Shown here: one piece after another, positions 23,799 to 33,178 of the stretch
Position numbering within the stretch: position 1 is the stretch's first letter
Layout: each line of letters begins with the position of its first letter
Assembly: GCA_011082265.1 (NCBI GenBank)
Contig: CP049781.1
Coordinates: forward strand, 1,426,001 to 1,490,000
Source of the DNA: Candidatus Lachnocurva vaginae
GTDB lineage: Bacteria > Bacillota > Clostridia > Lachnospirales > Lachnospiraceae
DNA: 64,000 nucleotides
Direction of reading: 5' to 3'
Program-made: the position numbers and the translations under genes
Notes under the pieces: generated by a model
Told to the model about the DNA's origin: nothing
What the model saw: the letters and a program-made list of their open reading frames with translations, nothing else
The model's database searches: none

Positions 23799-25262
23799 TC
23801 AATTTCCTCCGTTAAAAAATTTTTTAATATAATCTTCTATGGATTTTAAGTTTCCATTAACCTTTGGTTTGTTATTCTCATCAGCTTTTTTGGGAGCATT
23901 ACTAAAATCGGTAAGAACAACTTCGAATGTCTTTTCTTTATAGTCTTTTACTCTTAGGGCAACTTTAAGATGAATCTTTTCCCCGGCTTTCTTCGTAGAA
24001 ATGATACTCTTTAATTCCTCCATTCCTGATATTCTTTCAGAATTTATAGCCGTTATTATATCACCCTTCGATATTCCGGCTTTATAAGCAGGCAGGTTTT
24101 TAATAGCTTCCGAAACGTACACCCCTTCCGGCATATCATATGCCATCGCATTTTCTGGACTCACATCAAAACCATATATACCCAAATATCCTGTTCCTGT
24201 CTTATTAGATGAGGAATCATTGTTTTCATCTATAGGCTCACCTTTTATAAGTCTTTTTATAATTTTAGATGCATTGTTAATAGGTATAGCATATCCCATG
24301 CCTTCAACATTTGTATCAGAATATTTTGCAGAAACAACTCCGATAACTTCTCCATTCATATTGAGAAGTGCTCCGCCGGAATTTCCCGGATTTACAGCTG
24401 CATCAGTTTGAATCAGTTTGCTATTATACACATTTCCTGATTCGCTCTTTAAGGCAACATTTCTATTAAGTGCACTTATAACACCTGTAGTTACTGATTG
24501 GCCATATCCTAAAGCATTACCTATGACTACAGCTGATTCTCCTACACTTAAGTTGTCCGAATTTCCTAAAGTAGCAACCTTTATTTTCTGCAATGTCTCC
24601 TTCGGAATACTTGAGACCTTAGCTTTTATTACTGCAATATCATTCTGCTCATTAGTTCCTACAACCTCAGCTCCAATAACTTTATCATCCGAAAAAGTTA
24701 CAGTCAAAGTCTTACTATTAGCTACCACATGATTATTTGTAGCAATATAAATATACTTCTCATCCTGACTTACTATTATTCCCGAGCCCGCACTTTTCGA
24801 CGGCTTTTCAAAACTGCCGAAAAAGCTTCGATATTCCGTTACAGACATATTGGTAACCTGGACAATTGCCGGCATAACATTCGAAACAATATCGGAGGCG
24901 TCTTTTACATTGCTTCGCCCTGTACTTGTATTTTTTACAGTCCCCTTTGATACATAAGTAGTTGCCACTTTCGATAATTTTTTGCTGCCGAAATCTCCAA
25001 AAAAGGAATTCACTCCCTGAAAAGTTACCCCCGCAACAATTCCAAAGATTATAGCAAAAACAACTACTTTTTTTAAATCAGTGTTAAAGAATTTCTTCTT
25101 TTTTGCTTCGTTTGTATCACTATTGCCTAAATCACCATTACCATTATAGTGAATATTGCCGGTATCGTCTACATAATTTTTATGATTATCGGAAAATAAT
25201 TCCTCATCTCCGTCAAAATCCTGATCGGAATTACCTTCAAATCCGTGTTCGTATAAACTCAT
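23799..25262 (-). CDS. Membrane-anchored HtrA/DegP-type serine protease with PDZ domain
   Basis: A 487-residue S1C protease for protein quality control outside the membrane. An acidic cytosolic head (1-60) and one membrane helix (about 65-87) precede a trypsin-like domain with catalytic H178 (NNHVV), D208 (NDIAV) and S295 (NPGNSGGALL). One PDZ domain follows at about 365-465 (GISKGDIITAINSERI). The C-terminus ends in Asn/Lys-rich sequence. The ATG follows a GGCGAGG site. Its last codons contain the GGAGG ribosome-binding site for pyk. Confidence 0.93.
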   Translation of the reverse strand: MSLYEHGFEGNSDQDFDGDEELFSDNHKNYVDDTGNIHYNGNGDLGNSDTNEAKKKKFFNTDLKKVVVFAIIFGIVAGVTFQGVNSFFGDFGSKKLSKVATTYVSKGTVKNTSTGRSNVKDASDIVSNVMPAIVQVTNMSVTEYRSFFGSFEKPSKSAGSGIIVSQDEKYIYIATNNHVVANSKTLTVTFSDDKVIGAEVVGTNEQNDIAVIKAKVSSIPKETLQKIKVATLGNSDNLSVGESAVVIGNALGYGQSVTTGVISALNRNVALKSESGNVYNSKLIQTDAAVNPGNSGGALLNMNGEVIGVVSAKYSDTNVEGMGYAIPINNASKIIKRLIKGEPIDENNDSSSNKTGTGYLGIYGFDVSPENAMAYDMPEGVYVSEAIKNLPAYKAGISKGDIITAINSERISGMEELKSIISTKKAGEKIHLKVALRVKDYKEKTFEVVLTDFSNAPKKADENNKPKVNGNLKSIEDYIKKFFNGGN

Positions 25263-25342
25263 AGTATACCTCGCCTTTCAAACTATTTGTTTTAGTATAA
25301 AAAAAAACTGTGTTTGAAATGTGAATAAACTATGTAGGAATT

Positions 25343-26788
25343 TTAAAAATAGTAATTTTGTACTCCCATATAAAGATTTTCGTTGTAATAAATATCGCCT
25401 TCCGATATTTTACCTCTATAATCTCCTGAAGAAAAAATTTCATTTAATTTCTTATTTGATTCTTCATTACTTTCATTCATAATTTCCGTCGATTTTACAA
25501 TAACATCGGGATCAAAAATAATTCTATAACCTCTATTTATAGCTTTTAAACAAAATGAAAGCATGGAATCCCTTTTTGTAAGCCCTATATCAAAGCCCCC
25601 GAGTTTATTAAATATAGATTTTTTTATCATGCAAAATGACGGATCTACCATACTTACTTCCCTTGATAAAATCATACGATCATCATATCCCTTTTCTCTT
25701 GCGTCCTGAGTTGCACATGCAGGATATATAACACCATCTTTATCAAAAATAAAACCACAATTTAAAATAAGATTTCCCGAAACAAACTTCCCCCCTACAG
25801 CAGCAACGTCTCTTTCTTCCAAATATGAATACATTGAAGAAAGTGATTTTTTTTCATTTTTAACAACTATATTTTTATTCTTTAACAATATATAATCGCT
25901 TTGCATTAAAACATCTTTTTTAGCAATTCTTTTTACTTTCCAATATTGCTTATCCTTATCATCCTCTATAATAATTTCAATTTTATTTTTATCGAAATAC
26001 GCTTTTGCTATAGTCTTTTTTATCTGATATTTTTTATTTTCATATTCTCTTTTTTCATCGTCATCAACATTCTCTATTGTCTTATGAAATAAAAGTCCCG
26101 AAATATGATACGGCTTTATCTTATTTTTCCCGCCTACTTTTAAATATCTTTCCAAAATTCTAAGCTCATATTCATATATTTCTCCTGTAATAAGCTTTTC
26201 ATTAAAAAGACCAACCTCTTTTAAAAGTCCGATTGAAATAAAAAATGCATTTTTAAAATAATCTTTTTGAACTAAAAGTTCCGGACTGAATGCTCCTAAG
26301 AAATGAGGATTTTGCCTTATATTATCAATAATTTCGTCATAATCCATATATATTAAATTGGGACAGCTTTCTTTCCATAATCTTAATTTGTTTTTTGAAG
26401 CAGCCATCCGTAAATCATCAAAATCCATATCCTCTTTTTCCGGAATCAATGAAGAAATACAGACATTTTCCACTTTTTTTAATATATTATATGAGAAGAA
26501 ATCATACTGCCCTAAAAAACAGCAAAAGTCTCCGTCGATAAGACGAAGACCCAAGTTGTAGACTTGTGCATCATAAAATTTTTTATTTAATTTTCTATAA
26601 ATTGCTCTTTTATCTTTGGAAAATACTTCATCAAATACATTTTTTACAAAAGGATTTGTATTTGAATCAAAAAGAATAATTTGAAAATTTAAATAAGAAA
26701 CCTTTTGTAAATTTCTCATCGCATTTTTAAATAATTCAACATCCGTATTTTTAGCATGTATAATTATAGAAAATCTTACATCATTCAT
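25343..26788 (-). CDS. Tandem GT2-like glycosyltransferase with degenerate active-site motifs
   Basis: A 481-residue protein with two GT-A-like halves. The first starts FSIIIHAKNTDVELF and has GDFCCFLGQYDFF, where active family members read FLDxDD. The second runs from about residue 300 with VAAVGGKFV, RMILSREVSMVDPSFCMIKKSIFNKLGGFD and SMLSFCLKAINRGYRIIFDPD. Tandem GT2 rhamnosyltransferase-type proteins usually have LNDD and DxDxCLR here; both are missing. It may therefore be non-catalytic or use altered chemistry. It is the last gene of the polysaccharide cluster, 4 bp after the pyrophosphorylase gene. Confidence 0.75.
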   Translation of the reverse strand: MNDVRFSIIIHAKNTDVELFKNAMRNLQKVSYLNFQIILFDSNTNPFVKNVFDEVFSKDKRAIYRKLNKKFYDAQVYNLGLRLIDGDFCCFLGQYDFFSYNILKKVENVCISSLIPEKEDMDFDDLRMAASKNKLRLWKESCPNLIYMDYDEIIDNIRQNPHFLGAFSPELLVQKDYFKNAFFISIGLLKEVGLFNEKLITGEIYEYELRILERYLKVGGKNKIKPYHISGLLFHKTIENVDDDEKREYENKKYQIKKTIAKAYFDKNKIEIIIEDDKDKQYWKVKRIAKKDVLMQSDYILLKNKNIVVKNEKKSLSSMYSYLEERDVAAVGGKFVSGNLILNCGFIFDKDGVIYPACATQDAREKGYDDRMILSREVSMVDPSFCMIKKSIFNKLGGFDIGLTKRDSMLSFCLKAINRGYRIIFDPDVIVKSTEIMNESNEESNKKLNEIFSSGDYRGKISEGDIYYNENLYMGVQNYYF

Positions 26789-26792
26789 ATTT

Positions 26793-28022
26793 TTAAAGTT
26801 TTACTCCATTCTTTATTAGAAGCTCTCTTGAAGAATCAAGAGAATCTTTCCCTTTTAAATTTTTTATCGGTGCAAATTCTTTTTCTCTTATTACTTCAAA
26901 TGGAAGACAATTATCAAAATTTCTTATCATATCGACAACTAATGCCTCAAATTTGTACCCATTAGGTTCTTTAGGTTTTATATATTCTCCTGTTTCGTTA
27001 ATATATGGAATTTTTTTCTCCACGATATGATACGGAAGCTTCTTAGAATCAATTTCTTCAAGCTTATCAAGTCTGAAAATATAATTAAGAATAACTCCAT
27101 ATCCATATAATAAATCGCCTTTATCATCACGCTTATTTATCATATCATCTGACATTTCATAATACTCTATTACACTCGGGCAATTATTTTCAAGACACAT
27201 AACACCCATTTTTTCTTCCGGATATGCTTTCTTTACAACCTTTGAAGCAGAGTCCGCATTTTTTAAAATCGCTGCTCCTATAAATATAGGATCCGCCATT
27301 TTCTGAAGCGGGTTATCTACTGAAAAAATATTTATCCATTCAATATGATTATTCTTTAACTTCTTAACTATTCCCGATTTTTTCATTGAAGAGAACCATC
27401 CTCCATTACCATTAGGAGACATGGATAAAAGTCCTTTATCTTCCATTAAAAGTTTTCCGGTAAAATCAACAGAAGGTGCCATATCCTGCTCAAAAAATTC
27501 TATATCTTCCTCAGGATATCCAAAATAATTATGCACCTTAAAGAAGCTCTTTGTTTCATCATTATTTTTTTCACTCGTCATTATATATAACTGTATACTC
27601 TTACTTTTTGTTTCTTCTTTTACTTTCGTAAGATTTTCAATAAGCTTTTCAAATAAAAATATTTCTTTTGTAAGTCCAATATTAAGTTCTCCCTTGGGTT
27701 TATCTAAGCCTAATCTTGTGCCCATTCCTCCTGCTAAGAGAACACAAGCAACTTTTCCTTCCTTAAGAGCTTTTTCCCCTTCATTAAAAAACTTATCTTT
27801 ATTCTTATTAATATCTTCTAAAGAAAGTGTTTTTATCGGCATAATTTTTCCGATTTCTGTATCCTTACTTTTATGCTTTATTAGTGAAAGCATATCATAA
27901 TCCAATTCTTCTATCTGATTAAGAAGTCTTTCCTTTTCTTTTTCACTTAAATTTTTATAATATTTTAAAACATGTTCCTGATCATGTTCATTTAATTCTT
28001 TTACTGCTTCATTAAATTTCAT
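26793..28022 (-). CDS. UDPGP-family (eukaryote/UAP1-type) UDP-sugar pyrophosphorylase
   Basis: A 409-residue nucleotidyltransferase that makes a UDP-sugar from UTP and a sugar-1-phosphate. The signature LAGGMGTRLGLDKPKGELNIG identifies the UDPGP/UAP1 family rather than bacterial GalU. MSPNGNGGWF, NIFSVDNPLQKMADP and KKAYPEEKMGVM are further active-site blocks. The PNGNGG loop, as in UAP1, suggests UDP-N-acetylhexosamine as product, though UDP-glucose/galactose cannot be excluded. AAAGGGGCTAATT precedes the ATG. Its place in the polysaccharide cluster suggests it supplies a donor for it, perhaps for Glf. Confidence 0.87.
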   Translation of the reverse strand: MKFNEAVKELNEHDQEHVLKYYKNLSEKEKERLLNQIEELDYDMLSLIKHKSKDTEIGKIMPIKTLSLEDINKNKDKFFNEGEKALKEGKVACVLLAGGMGTRLGLDKPKGELNIGLTKEIFLFEKLIENLTKVKEETKSKSIQLYIMTSEKNNDETKSFFKVHNYFGYPEEDIEFFEQDMAPSVDFTGKLLMEDKGLLSMSPNGNGGWFSSMKKSGIVKKLKNNHIEWINIFSVDNPLQKMADPIFIGAAILKNADSASKVVKKAYPEEKMGVMCLENNCPSVIEYYEMSDDMINKRDDKGDLLYGYGVILNYIFRLDKLEEIDSKKLPYHIVEKKIPYINETGEYIKPKEPNGYKFEALVVDMIRNFDNCLPFEVIREKEFAPIKNLKGKDSLDSSRELLIKNGVKL

Positions 28023-28033
28023 AATTAGCCCCT

Positions 28034-29278
28034 TTATATAGGATATTTATTGTTTTCTTCAAGTAGAGTATCCGCCATATTTATAATTTCCATATATGAT
28101 TTCTTTCGATCAAATTTTTCCTCACAAAGCTTTCTTGCATTTTCTCCATACGATTTTACAACATCCTTTGAATTGTAAAGCTTTTCTATAGTATCTGTAA
28201 GTGCCTTTTCATTTTCAGGTTCCACATTAACTCCGACACTATATTTCTCCATAAGTTCTTTTGTAACTTCATTTTCCAAAGTATTTAAAATAAGACTTTT
28301 TGAAGCCAAATAATCTCCGATTTTATTTGGAATGCTTTGAGGTGCTCCCTTTATAAATGAATTTATAACAACATCACTTTTTGAAAGGTAAGAAGCCATT
28401 TTTTCATAAGGAACATATCCTACAAATTCAACATTTATGGCATTTTCTTCTTCTTTTAATTCTTTAAGGCTTTTTTCTTTTACGCCTGTGCCTAAAATTT
28501 TAAATTTTATATCTTTATATCCCTTTTTATAAAGTGATGCCGCTGCTTTTATAATTGTTTCTATATCATAGCTTTTCCCGAGGCTTCCTGCATAAGTAAC
28601 CCAAAATTCATCTTCATTTTTATCTATACTGTCCTCGTACTCTTTTTTACCCTTATCAAAAATATCAATGTCGCATCCTACATAAACAGTCTTTTTTTCT
28701 ATATCTCTATGGTTATATTTTGTAGCCCTTTTTGTATAATCTTCTGATGTTCCTATTATCGCATCAGCATATTTATAAGCAATCTCAGCATCTCTTTTGA
28801 AAGAATGAAAAACGAAATCACATAGCTTTTCATTCTTTATTATCATCCTCATAGCTTCCGGCCATAAATCTTCAATATCAATTATAAGTTTTATGGAATT
28901 ATCATGGCAATATTTTGCCACCTTTGCAGCTATATTATTTGGCGGAACTGAGCAATATACAACATCGAATTTATGTGTTTTTAAATAAGTTATTACTCCA
29001 CTTTCAGCCATTTTATTACTTATAACTCGCTTTAAACTCACATTTTTTTTATACTGTGTTACCTCAATAAAAGCTATTTTGAAAGGATATTTTTCATCTC
29101 TTATTTTTTCCATATCCCTATACTCTTTTAAGAAATGCTGAAATGTTCCTCCTACAAGTGTTACATCCCATCCATTTTCTTTAAAATATTTTGAAATATA
29201 ATAAAATCTTGAAGGTCCCGGTTCACATGGAAGCCATCCATAGCCAAATGAAATTATTCCTATTTTTTTAGAGTTCAT
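28034..29278 (-). CDS. Family 4 glycosyltransferase (WbuB-like)
   Basis: A 414-residue GT-B retaining glycosyltransferase. The N-terminal acceptor domain has GWDVTLVGGTFQHF and IIDIEDLWPEAM; the C-terminal donor domain has VTYAGSLGKSYDIETII and the VINSFIKGAPQSIPNKIGDYLASK block where the E-x7-E type motif is expected. The nucleotide-sugar used is unknown. It overlaps the end of the sugar transferase gene by 11 bp, with AGGAAAAGAAGC as its site. It probably adds the second sugar onto the lipid-linked primer made by that enzyme. Confidence 0.88.
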   Translation of the reverse strand: MNSKKIGIISFGYGWLPCEPGPSRFYYISKYFKENGWDVTLVGGTFQHFLKEYRDMEKIRDEKYPFKIAFIEVTQYKKNVSLKRVISNKMAESGVITYLKTHKFDVVYCSVPPNNIAAKVAKYCHDNSIKLIIDIEDLWPEAMRMIIKNEKLCDFVFHSFKRDAEIAYKYADAIIGTSEDYTKRATKYNHRDIEKKTVYVGCDIDIFDKGKKEYEDSIDKNEDEFWVTYAGSLGKSYDIETIIKAAASLYKKGYKDIKFKILGTGVKEKSLKELKEEENAINVEFVGYVPYEKMASYLSKSDVVINSFIKGAPQSIPNKIGDYLASKSLILNTLENEVTKELMEKYSVGVNVEPENEKALTDTIEKLYNSKDVVKSYGENARKLCEEKFDRKKSYMEIINMADTLLEENNKYPI

Positions 29279-30698
29279 GCTTCTTTTCCTTGCTCCTTTT
29301 TAGTTCAAATTCGATATCTTCTTCCGTTATGACCTTATCAAAGCCTTCTGTACTCTGCTTTTCAAATAAAATCCTTATCGTCATAATTATAATTCTAAAA
29401 TCTAAAAGAAGTGAGTAATTTTCTATATATAATAAATCAAGCTTTAGCTTATCAAGTGCCGTCGTATTATATTTTCCTATAACTTGTGCATATCCTGTTA
29501 GCCCGCCTTTTACTTTTTCTCTATAGACAAATTCCGGAACCAATTTTTTGTACTTTTCAACGTGTTCTACTCTCTCAGGTCTTGGCCCTACTATAGACAT
29601 TTCTCCTTTTATTATATTAAAAAGCTGCGGAAGCTCATCTGCTCTACATGCTCTTATAAATTTACCGATTTTTGTAATTCTCGGATCATTATCAACTGCT
29701 TCTTTTACTCCATCTTTTTCAGCGTCAACCACCATGGATCTGAATTTTAAAATATCAAATATCTTTCCACAGTATGTAACTCTCTTTTGCTTATAAAATA
29801 TAGGTCCGCCATCTTCTACTTTTATAGCTATACATATAAAAATAAGTAAAGGAGATAAAATGATTAAAGCGATAAGCGAAAGAACTATATCACATATCCT
29901 TTTTATAACCCTATTTCCGAATGATATTCCAAGACCTTTTACAAGTTTAAGCGGCGTATCAAAAAGACTTATTGATTCCGCTCCTCCGGTAACAATATCC
30001 GAAATCTTAGGAGTTAAATATGTTCTTATTCCTTTTGCATAACAGAATTTTAAAATATCATTTCTAAGCTCCGCAGGAATATCAGAAATTATGACAGCAT
30101 CATAATCTACCATCATTTCTTTAAGCTTTTTTATTCCTAAATCAGCCGATACAACGTCGTCAAGATGGTATTTATCAAAATCCTTTCCTCTGCTTTCAAA
30201 CTTTAATTTAAGGCTTAGCGATCTTTCGTTCCCATATATCATAAGCATATGCATTGGAACATACATCCTATGATAGAAATATGTATAAATCGTACATAAA
30301 AAAAGTGCAATAGGAAATTCTAAAAGTGTAAGTACTATCATAATGTGCGGAGCTATAACAACGTTTGCAATAAGACATAGTTGAAGGAATGTTAAAAAAT
30401 TTGTCATTAAAATTGCAACCCATTGAAGAAGAACTACGTCAAAAAGTTTTTTGTAACCGAATCTTGATCCTTCATCCAAATGCATAAATGTTGCCATTAT
30501 AATTGCGTACATTCCTACAAGTACATATTTTCCGCGTCCGAAATACATATGTGATTCAAAATAATAATCACGATAAAAATATTTCCAAAAATAGTAATAA
30601 GCCACTGCAAAAACGGCAAGTTCAAATAATTGTTCAAGCCGTCTTACAATGACTTTTTCACTTTCTATATTGATGTTTTTATTTAATATATTATTCAT
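29268..30698 (-). CDS. Polyprenyl-phosphate sugar-1-phosphate transferase (exopolysaccharide initiating enzyme)
   Basis: A 476-residue inner-membrane enzyme of the WcaJ/EpsL-like class that starts a polysaccharide by moving sugar-1-phosphate onto undecaprenyl phosphate. The N-terminal half has about four membrane helices (to residue ~140) and a cytosolic Rossmann-like CoA-binding segment. A further helix at about 268-290 leads to the catalytic domain, with ILKFRSMVVDAEKDG, RADELPQLFNIIKGEMSIVGPRPE and VKGGLTGYAQV. The start at 30698 has no good ribosome-binding site, so it may be coupled to LCP or start elsewhere. Confidence 0.92.
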   Translation of the reverse strand: MNNILNKNINIESEKVIVRRLEQLFELAVFAVAYYYFWKYFYRDYYFESHMYFGRGKYVLVGMYAIIMATFMHLDEGSRFGYKKLFDVVLLQWVAILMTNFLTFLQLCLIANVVIAPHIMIVLTLLEFPIALFLCTIYTYFYHRMYVPMHMLMIYGNERSLSLKLKFESRGKDFDKYHLDDVVSADLGIKKLKEMMVDYDAVIISDIPAELRNDILKFCYAKGIRTYLTPKISDIVTGGAESISLFDTPLKLVKGLGISFGNRVIKRICDIVLSLIALIILSPLLIFICIAIKVEDGGPIFYKQKRVTYCGKIFDILKFRSMVVDAEKDGVKEAVDNDPRITKIGKFIRACRADELPQLFNIIKGEMSIVGPRPERVEHVEKYKKLVPEFVYREKVKGGLTGYAQVIGKYNTTALDKLKLDLLYIENYSLLLDFRIIIMTIRILFEKQSTEGFDKVITEEDIEFELKRSKEKKHEL

Positions 30699-30742
30699 AA
30701 TTATATTTTAATGTACTAAAATTCACAAAAAATCCAAAGAAC

Positions 30743-31969
30743 TTAATGTTTTTTTTCTGCATTATTAACTATCTTATTTACATTATTATTCTTTACACCA
30801 TTGTTATAGTTAATTCTCTTTTTCATATTTTTTTGTGCATTGCTTCGCACATTATTATGCCTATTTCTCTGTCTATTATTTCTCTTCTTACCATTATCAC
30901 CGTAGTCTACAGCATCCTCTTCATTGAATCCCGTAGTATTACGTATTCTTTTACTGATTTTCTTTAAAGCTTCAGACGGCTCATATTCTTCATTTCTATA
31001 TAAGAATTTATAAGCTAATCTTGCATTACTTTCCAATGTACAAGGAACTAAAACGCTTCCTGCAACTCCGAGTGTTGTAGATTTTTTATCGAAAGGATAA
31101 GCCTCCATCTTTTCCATCTCATAACCCTTTAAACGTGTAGCAAGAGCTATTATCTGATTAGTTGAAAGACTGGTAGAAACTTCCGGAAATACTACATCCA
31201 TAAGATTATTAATCTTTGCAATACCTCCTGATTTAACCTTCTCTATAAGTTTTGCAAGTACTTCTCTCTGCCTTTTTGCTCTACCAAAATCATCGCCTGC
31301 ATTATGCCTTATCCTACAATATGCAACCGCTTGAACGCCGTCTAACGTCTGTTCTCCCGGTTTTACACGCTCTGCTTTTCTTCCTATGTTTTCAATAGTG
31401 TCCGAAAGAACATGATACTCGTTACTATCCATAGCATAAGATTCTTCTTTTGTGACATTAACTTCTACTCCTCCTACTGCGTCAATCGCATCTGCTAGAG
31501 CTTTCCAGTCAACTGCCACATAATCCTGAATATTTAAGTCAATATTCCTATTAAGCATTTCAACAGACTGCTTTGCACCGCCTACTCCGAATGCATAGTT
31601 ACATTTTCTGAAATCACCTCGACCATTGATTTCCATGTATGTATCTCTATAAACAGTCATAAGCCTTATCTTTTTTCTCTTATTATCTATTACACATACT
31701 ATAATACTGTCGCTGTGAGAATTTTTATAATCGCCCATAACTCTAGTATCAACTCCATATAATGCAATAGTAGTATATCCGCTTAATAAATCTTTTGTTT
31801 TTTTATCGAGGTTATTGGTTTTAACTTTTCCCAAATCGTTAAAATTCATTTTACCGAATTTTGAATATACATATAAAAGTCCGCCAAGCATCATTAAAAG
31901 AATCAACTCTATAATTAAAATGATGCGTCTTATTTTTTTTCTTCTTCTCTTTTTAGCATTTAAAGACAT
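30743..31969 (-). CDS. LytR-CpsA-Psr family wall-polymer ligase
   Basis: A 408-residue membrane-anchored protein that moves lipid-linked polymers onto peptidoglycan. An N-terminal KKRRRKKIRR stretch and one helix (about 13-35) are followed by the LCP domain. Its signatures are VYRDTYMEI, GAKQSVEMLN, and RIRHNAGDDFGRAKRQREVL with the Arg residues that bind the pyrophosphate. The C-terminal ~50 residues are strongly Asn/Arg/Lys-rich and probably disordered outside the cell. I use the ATG at 31967-31969 with AAGGAAGAGGACTTTC before it; this also removes overlap with glf. It anchors the polysaccharide made by the cluster, by inference. Confidence 0.92.
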   Translation of the reverse strand: MSLNAKKRRRKKIRRIILIIELILLMMLGGLLYVYSKFGKMNFNDLGKVKTNNLDKKTKDLLSGYTTIALYGVDTRVMGDYKNSHSDSIIVCVIDNKRKKIRLMTVYRDTYMEINGRGDFRKCNYAFGVGGAKQSVEMLNRNIDLNIQDYVAVDWKALADAIDAVGGVEVNVTKEESYAMDSNEYHVLSDTIENIGRKAERVKPGEQTLDGVQAVAYCRIRHNAGDDFGRAKRQREVLAKLIEKVKSGGIAKINNLMDVVFPEVSTSLSTNQIIALATRLKGYEMEKMEAYPFDKKSTTLGVAGSVLVPCTLESNARLAYKFLYRNEEYEPSEALKKISKRIRNTTGFNEEDAVDYGDNGKKRNNRQRNRHNNVRSNAQKNMKKRINYNNGVKNNNVNKIVNNAEKKH

Positions 31970-31983
31970 GAAAGTCCTCTTCC

Positions 31984-33162
31984 TTATTTTTTCAATAAAT
32001 CCTTTGCCATATCCATAGCACATCCCACAACTTTATCCATATCAAGATATTTATAAAGGCCTAATCTTCCTCCAAATATCACTCTATCATCACTTTTTGC
32101 AATTTCTTTATACTTTAAGTAAGTTTTATTATTTTTATCAGTATTTATAGGATAATACGGTTCCATCCCCGCTCTCCATTCAACAGGATATTCTTTACTT
32201 ATGATAGTATTTTTTATATCATTCCCATTTTCATCCTTCCCAAAATTAAACCATTTATGTTCAATAATTCTTGTATAAGGAATTTCTCTTTCCGTATAAT
32301 TTACAACGGCATTTCCTTGATAATTATCTGTATCAATTCCTTCTGTTTCAAATTTAAGTGAACGATACTCAAGATGTCCATATAAATAATTAAAATATTC
32401 GTCAATCTGGCCTGTATATAAAAGCTTATTGTAGACTATTTTACTGCCATCTGACAAAGTAACTGTAGATTCTCCTTTATCGTCATCATCTACTACTTTA
32501 TTTTCCTTAAGAAGTTTAACAAAATCTTCATTACATCTTACTTCTATTCCATCAAGCATATTTTTTACTAGCTTAGTATATCCGCCTATTGGAATTCCCT
32601 GATATCTATCTCTAAAATAATTATTATCATATGTAAATCTTAATGGAAGTCTTTTTATTATAAAAGCAGGTAAATTTCTGCATTCTTTTCCCCATTGTTT
32701 TTCTGTATAACCTTTTATAAGTTTTTCATAAACATCTTTTCCAACTAAAGAAAGTGCTTGCTCTTCCAAATCTCTCGGATTTTTTATATCAAGCTCCTTA
32801 ATCTGCTCATAGATTTTCTCTTTAGCTTCTTTCGGAGTTTTTATCCCCCACATTTTTGAAAATGTATTCATGTTGAAAGGGAGATTATAAAGTTCATCTT
32901 TATATATTGCAATCGGAGAATTTATATAATGATTAAATTCAGCAAATTTATTAATATACTCCCAAACCTTTTTATCTGAAGTATGGAAAATATGTGCTCC
33001 ATATTTATGAACATCTATATTATGAACTTTTTCAGTATATATATTTCCTGCAAGATGATCTCGTCTTTCAATAACAAAGCATTTTTTACCTGCATCTTTC
33101 ATCACATTTGCAAAAGTTGCTCCAAAAAGCCCCGCCCCCACAATAAGATAATCATATTTCAT
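31984..33162 (-). CDS. glf: UDP-galactopyranose mutase
   Basis: An FAD enzyme converting UDP-galactopyranose to UDP-galactofuranose. The 392 residues begin with the dinucleotide motif VGAGLFGATFA, then the IERRDHLAGNIY segment. Family blocks include GAHIFHTSDKKVW, LPFNMNTFSKMWG, EKQWGKECRNLPAFIIKRLPLRFTYDNNYFRDRYQGIP and FGGRLGLYKYLDMD. Its presence implies galactofuranose in the surface polymer. It sits 17 bp after the exporter ATPase gene in the same run. Confidence 0.96.
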   Translation of the reverse strand: MKYDYLIVGAGLFGATFANVMKDAGKKCFVIERRDHLAGNIYTEKVHNIDVHKYGAHIFHTSDKKVWEYINKFAEFNHYINSPIAIYKDELYNLPFNMNTFSKMWGIKTPKEAKEKIYEQIKELDIKNPRDLEEQALSLVGKDVYEKLIKGYTEKQWGKECRNLPAFIIKRLPLRFTYDNNYFRDRYQGIPIGGYTKLVKNMLDGIEVRCNEDFVKLLKENKVVDDDDKGESTVTLSDGSKIVYNKLLYTGQIDEYFNYLYGHLEYRSLKFETEGIDTDNYQGNAVVNYTEREIPYTRIIEHKWFNFGKDENGNDIKNTIISKEYPVEWRAGMEPYYPINTDKNNKTYLKYKEIAKSDDRVIFGGRLGLYKYLDMDKVVGCAMDMAKDLLKK

Positions 33163-33178
33163 AGTGATTCTCCTTTTT

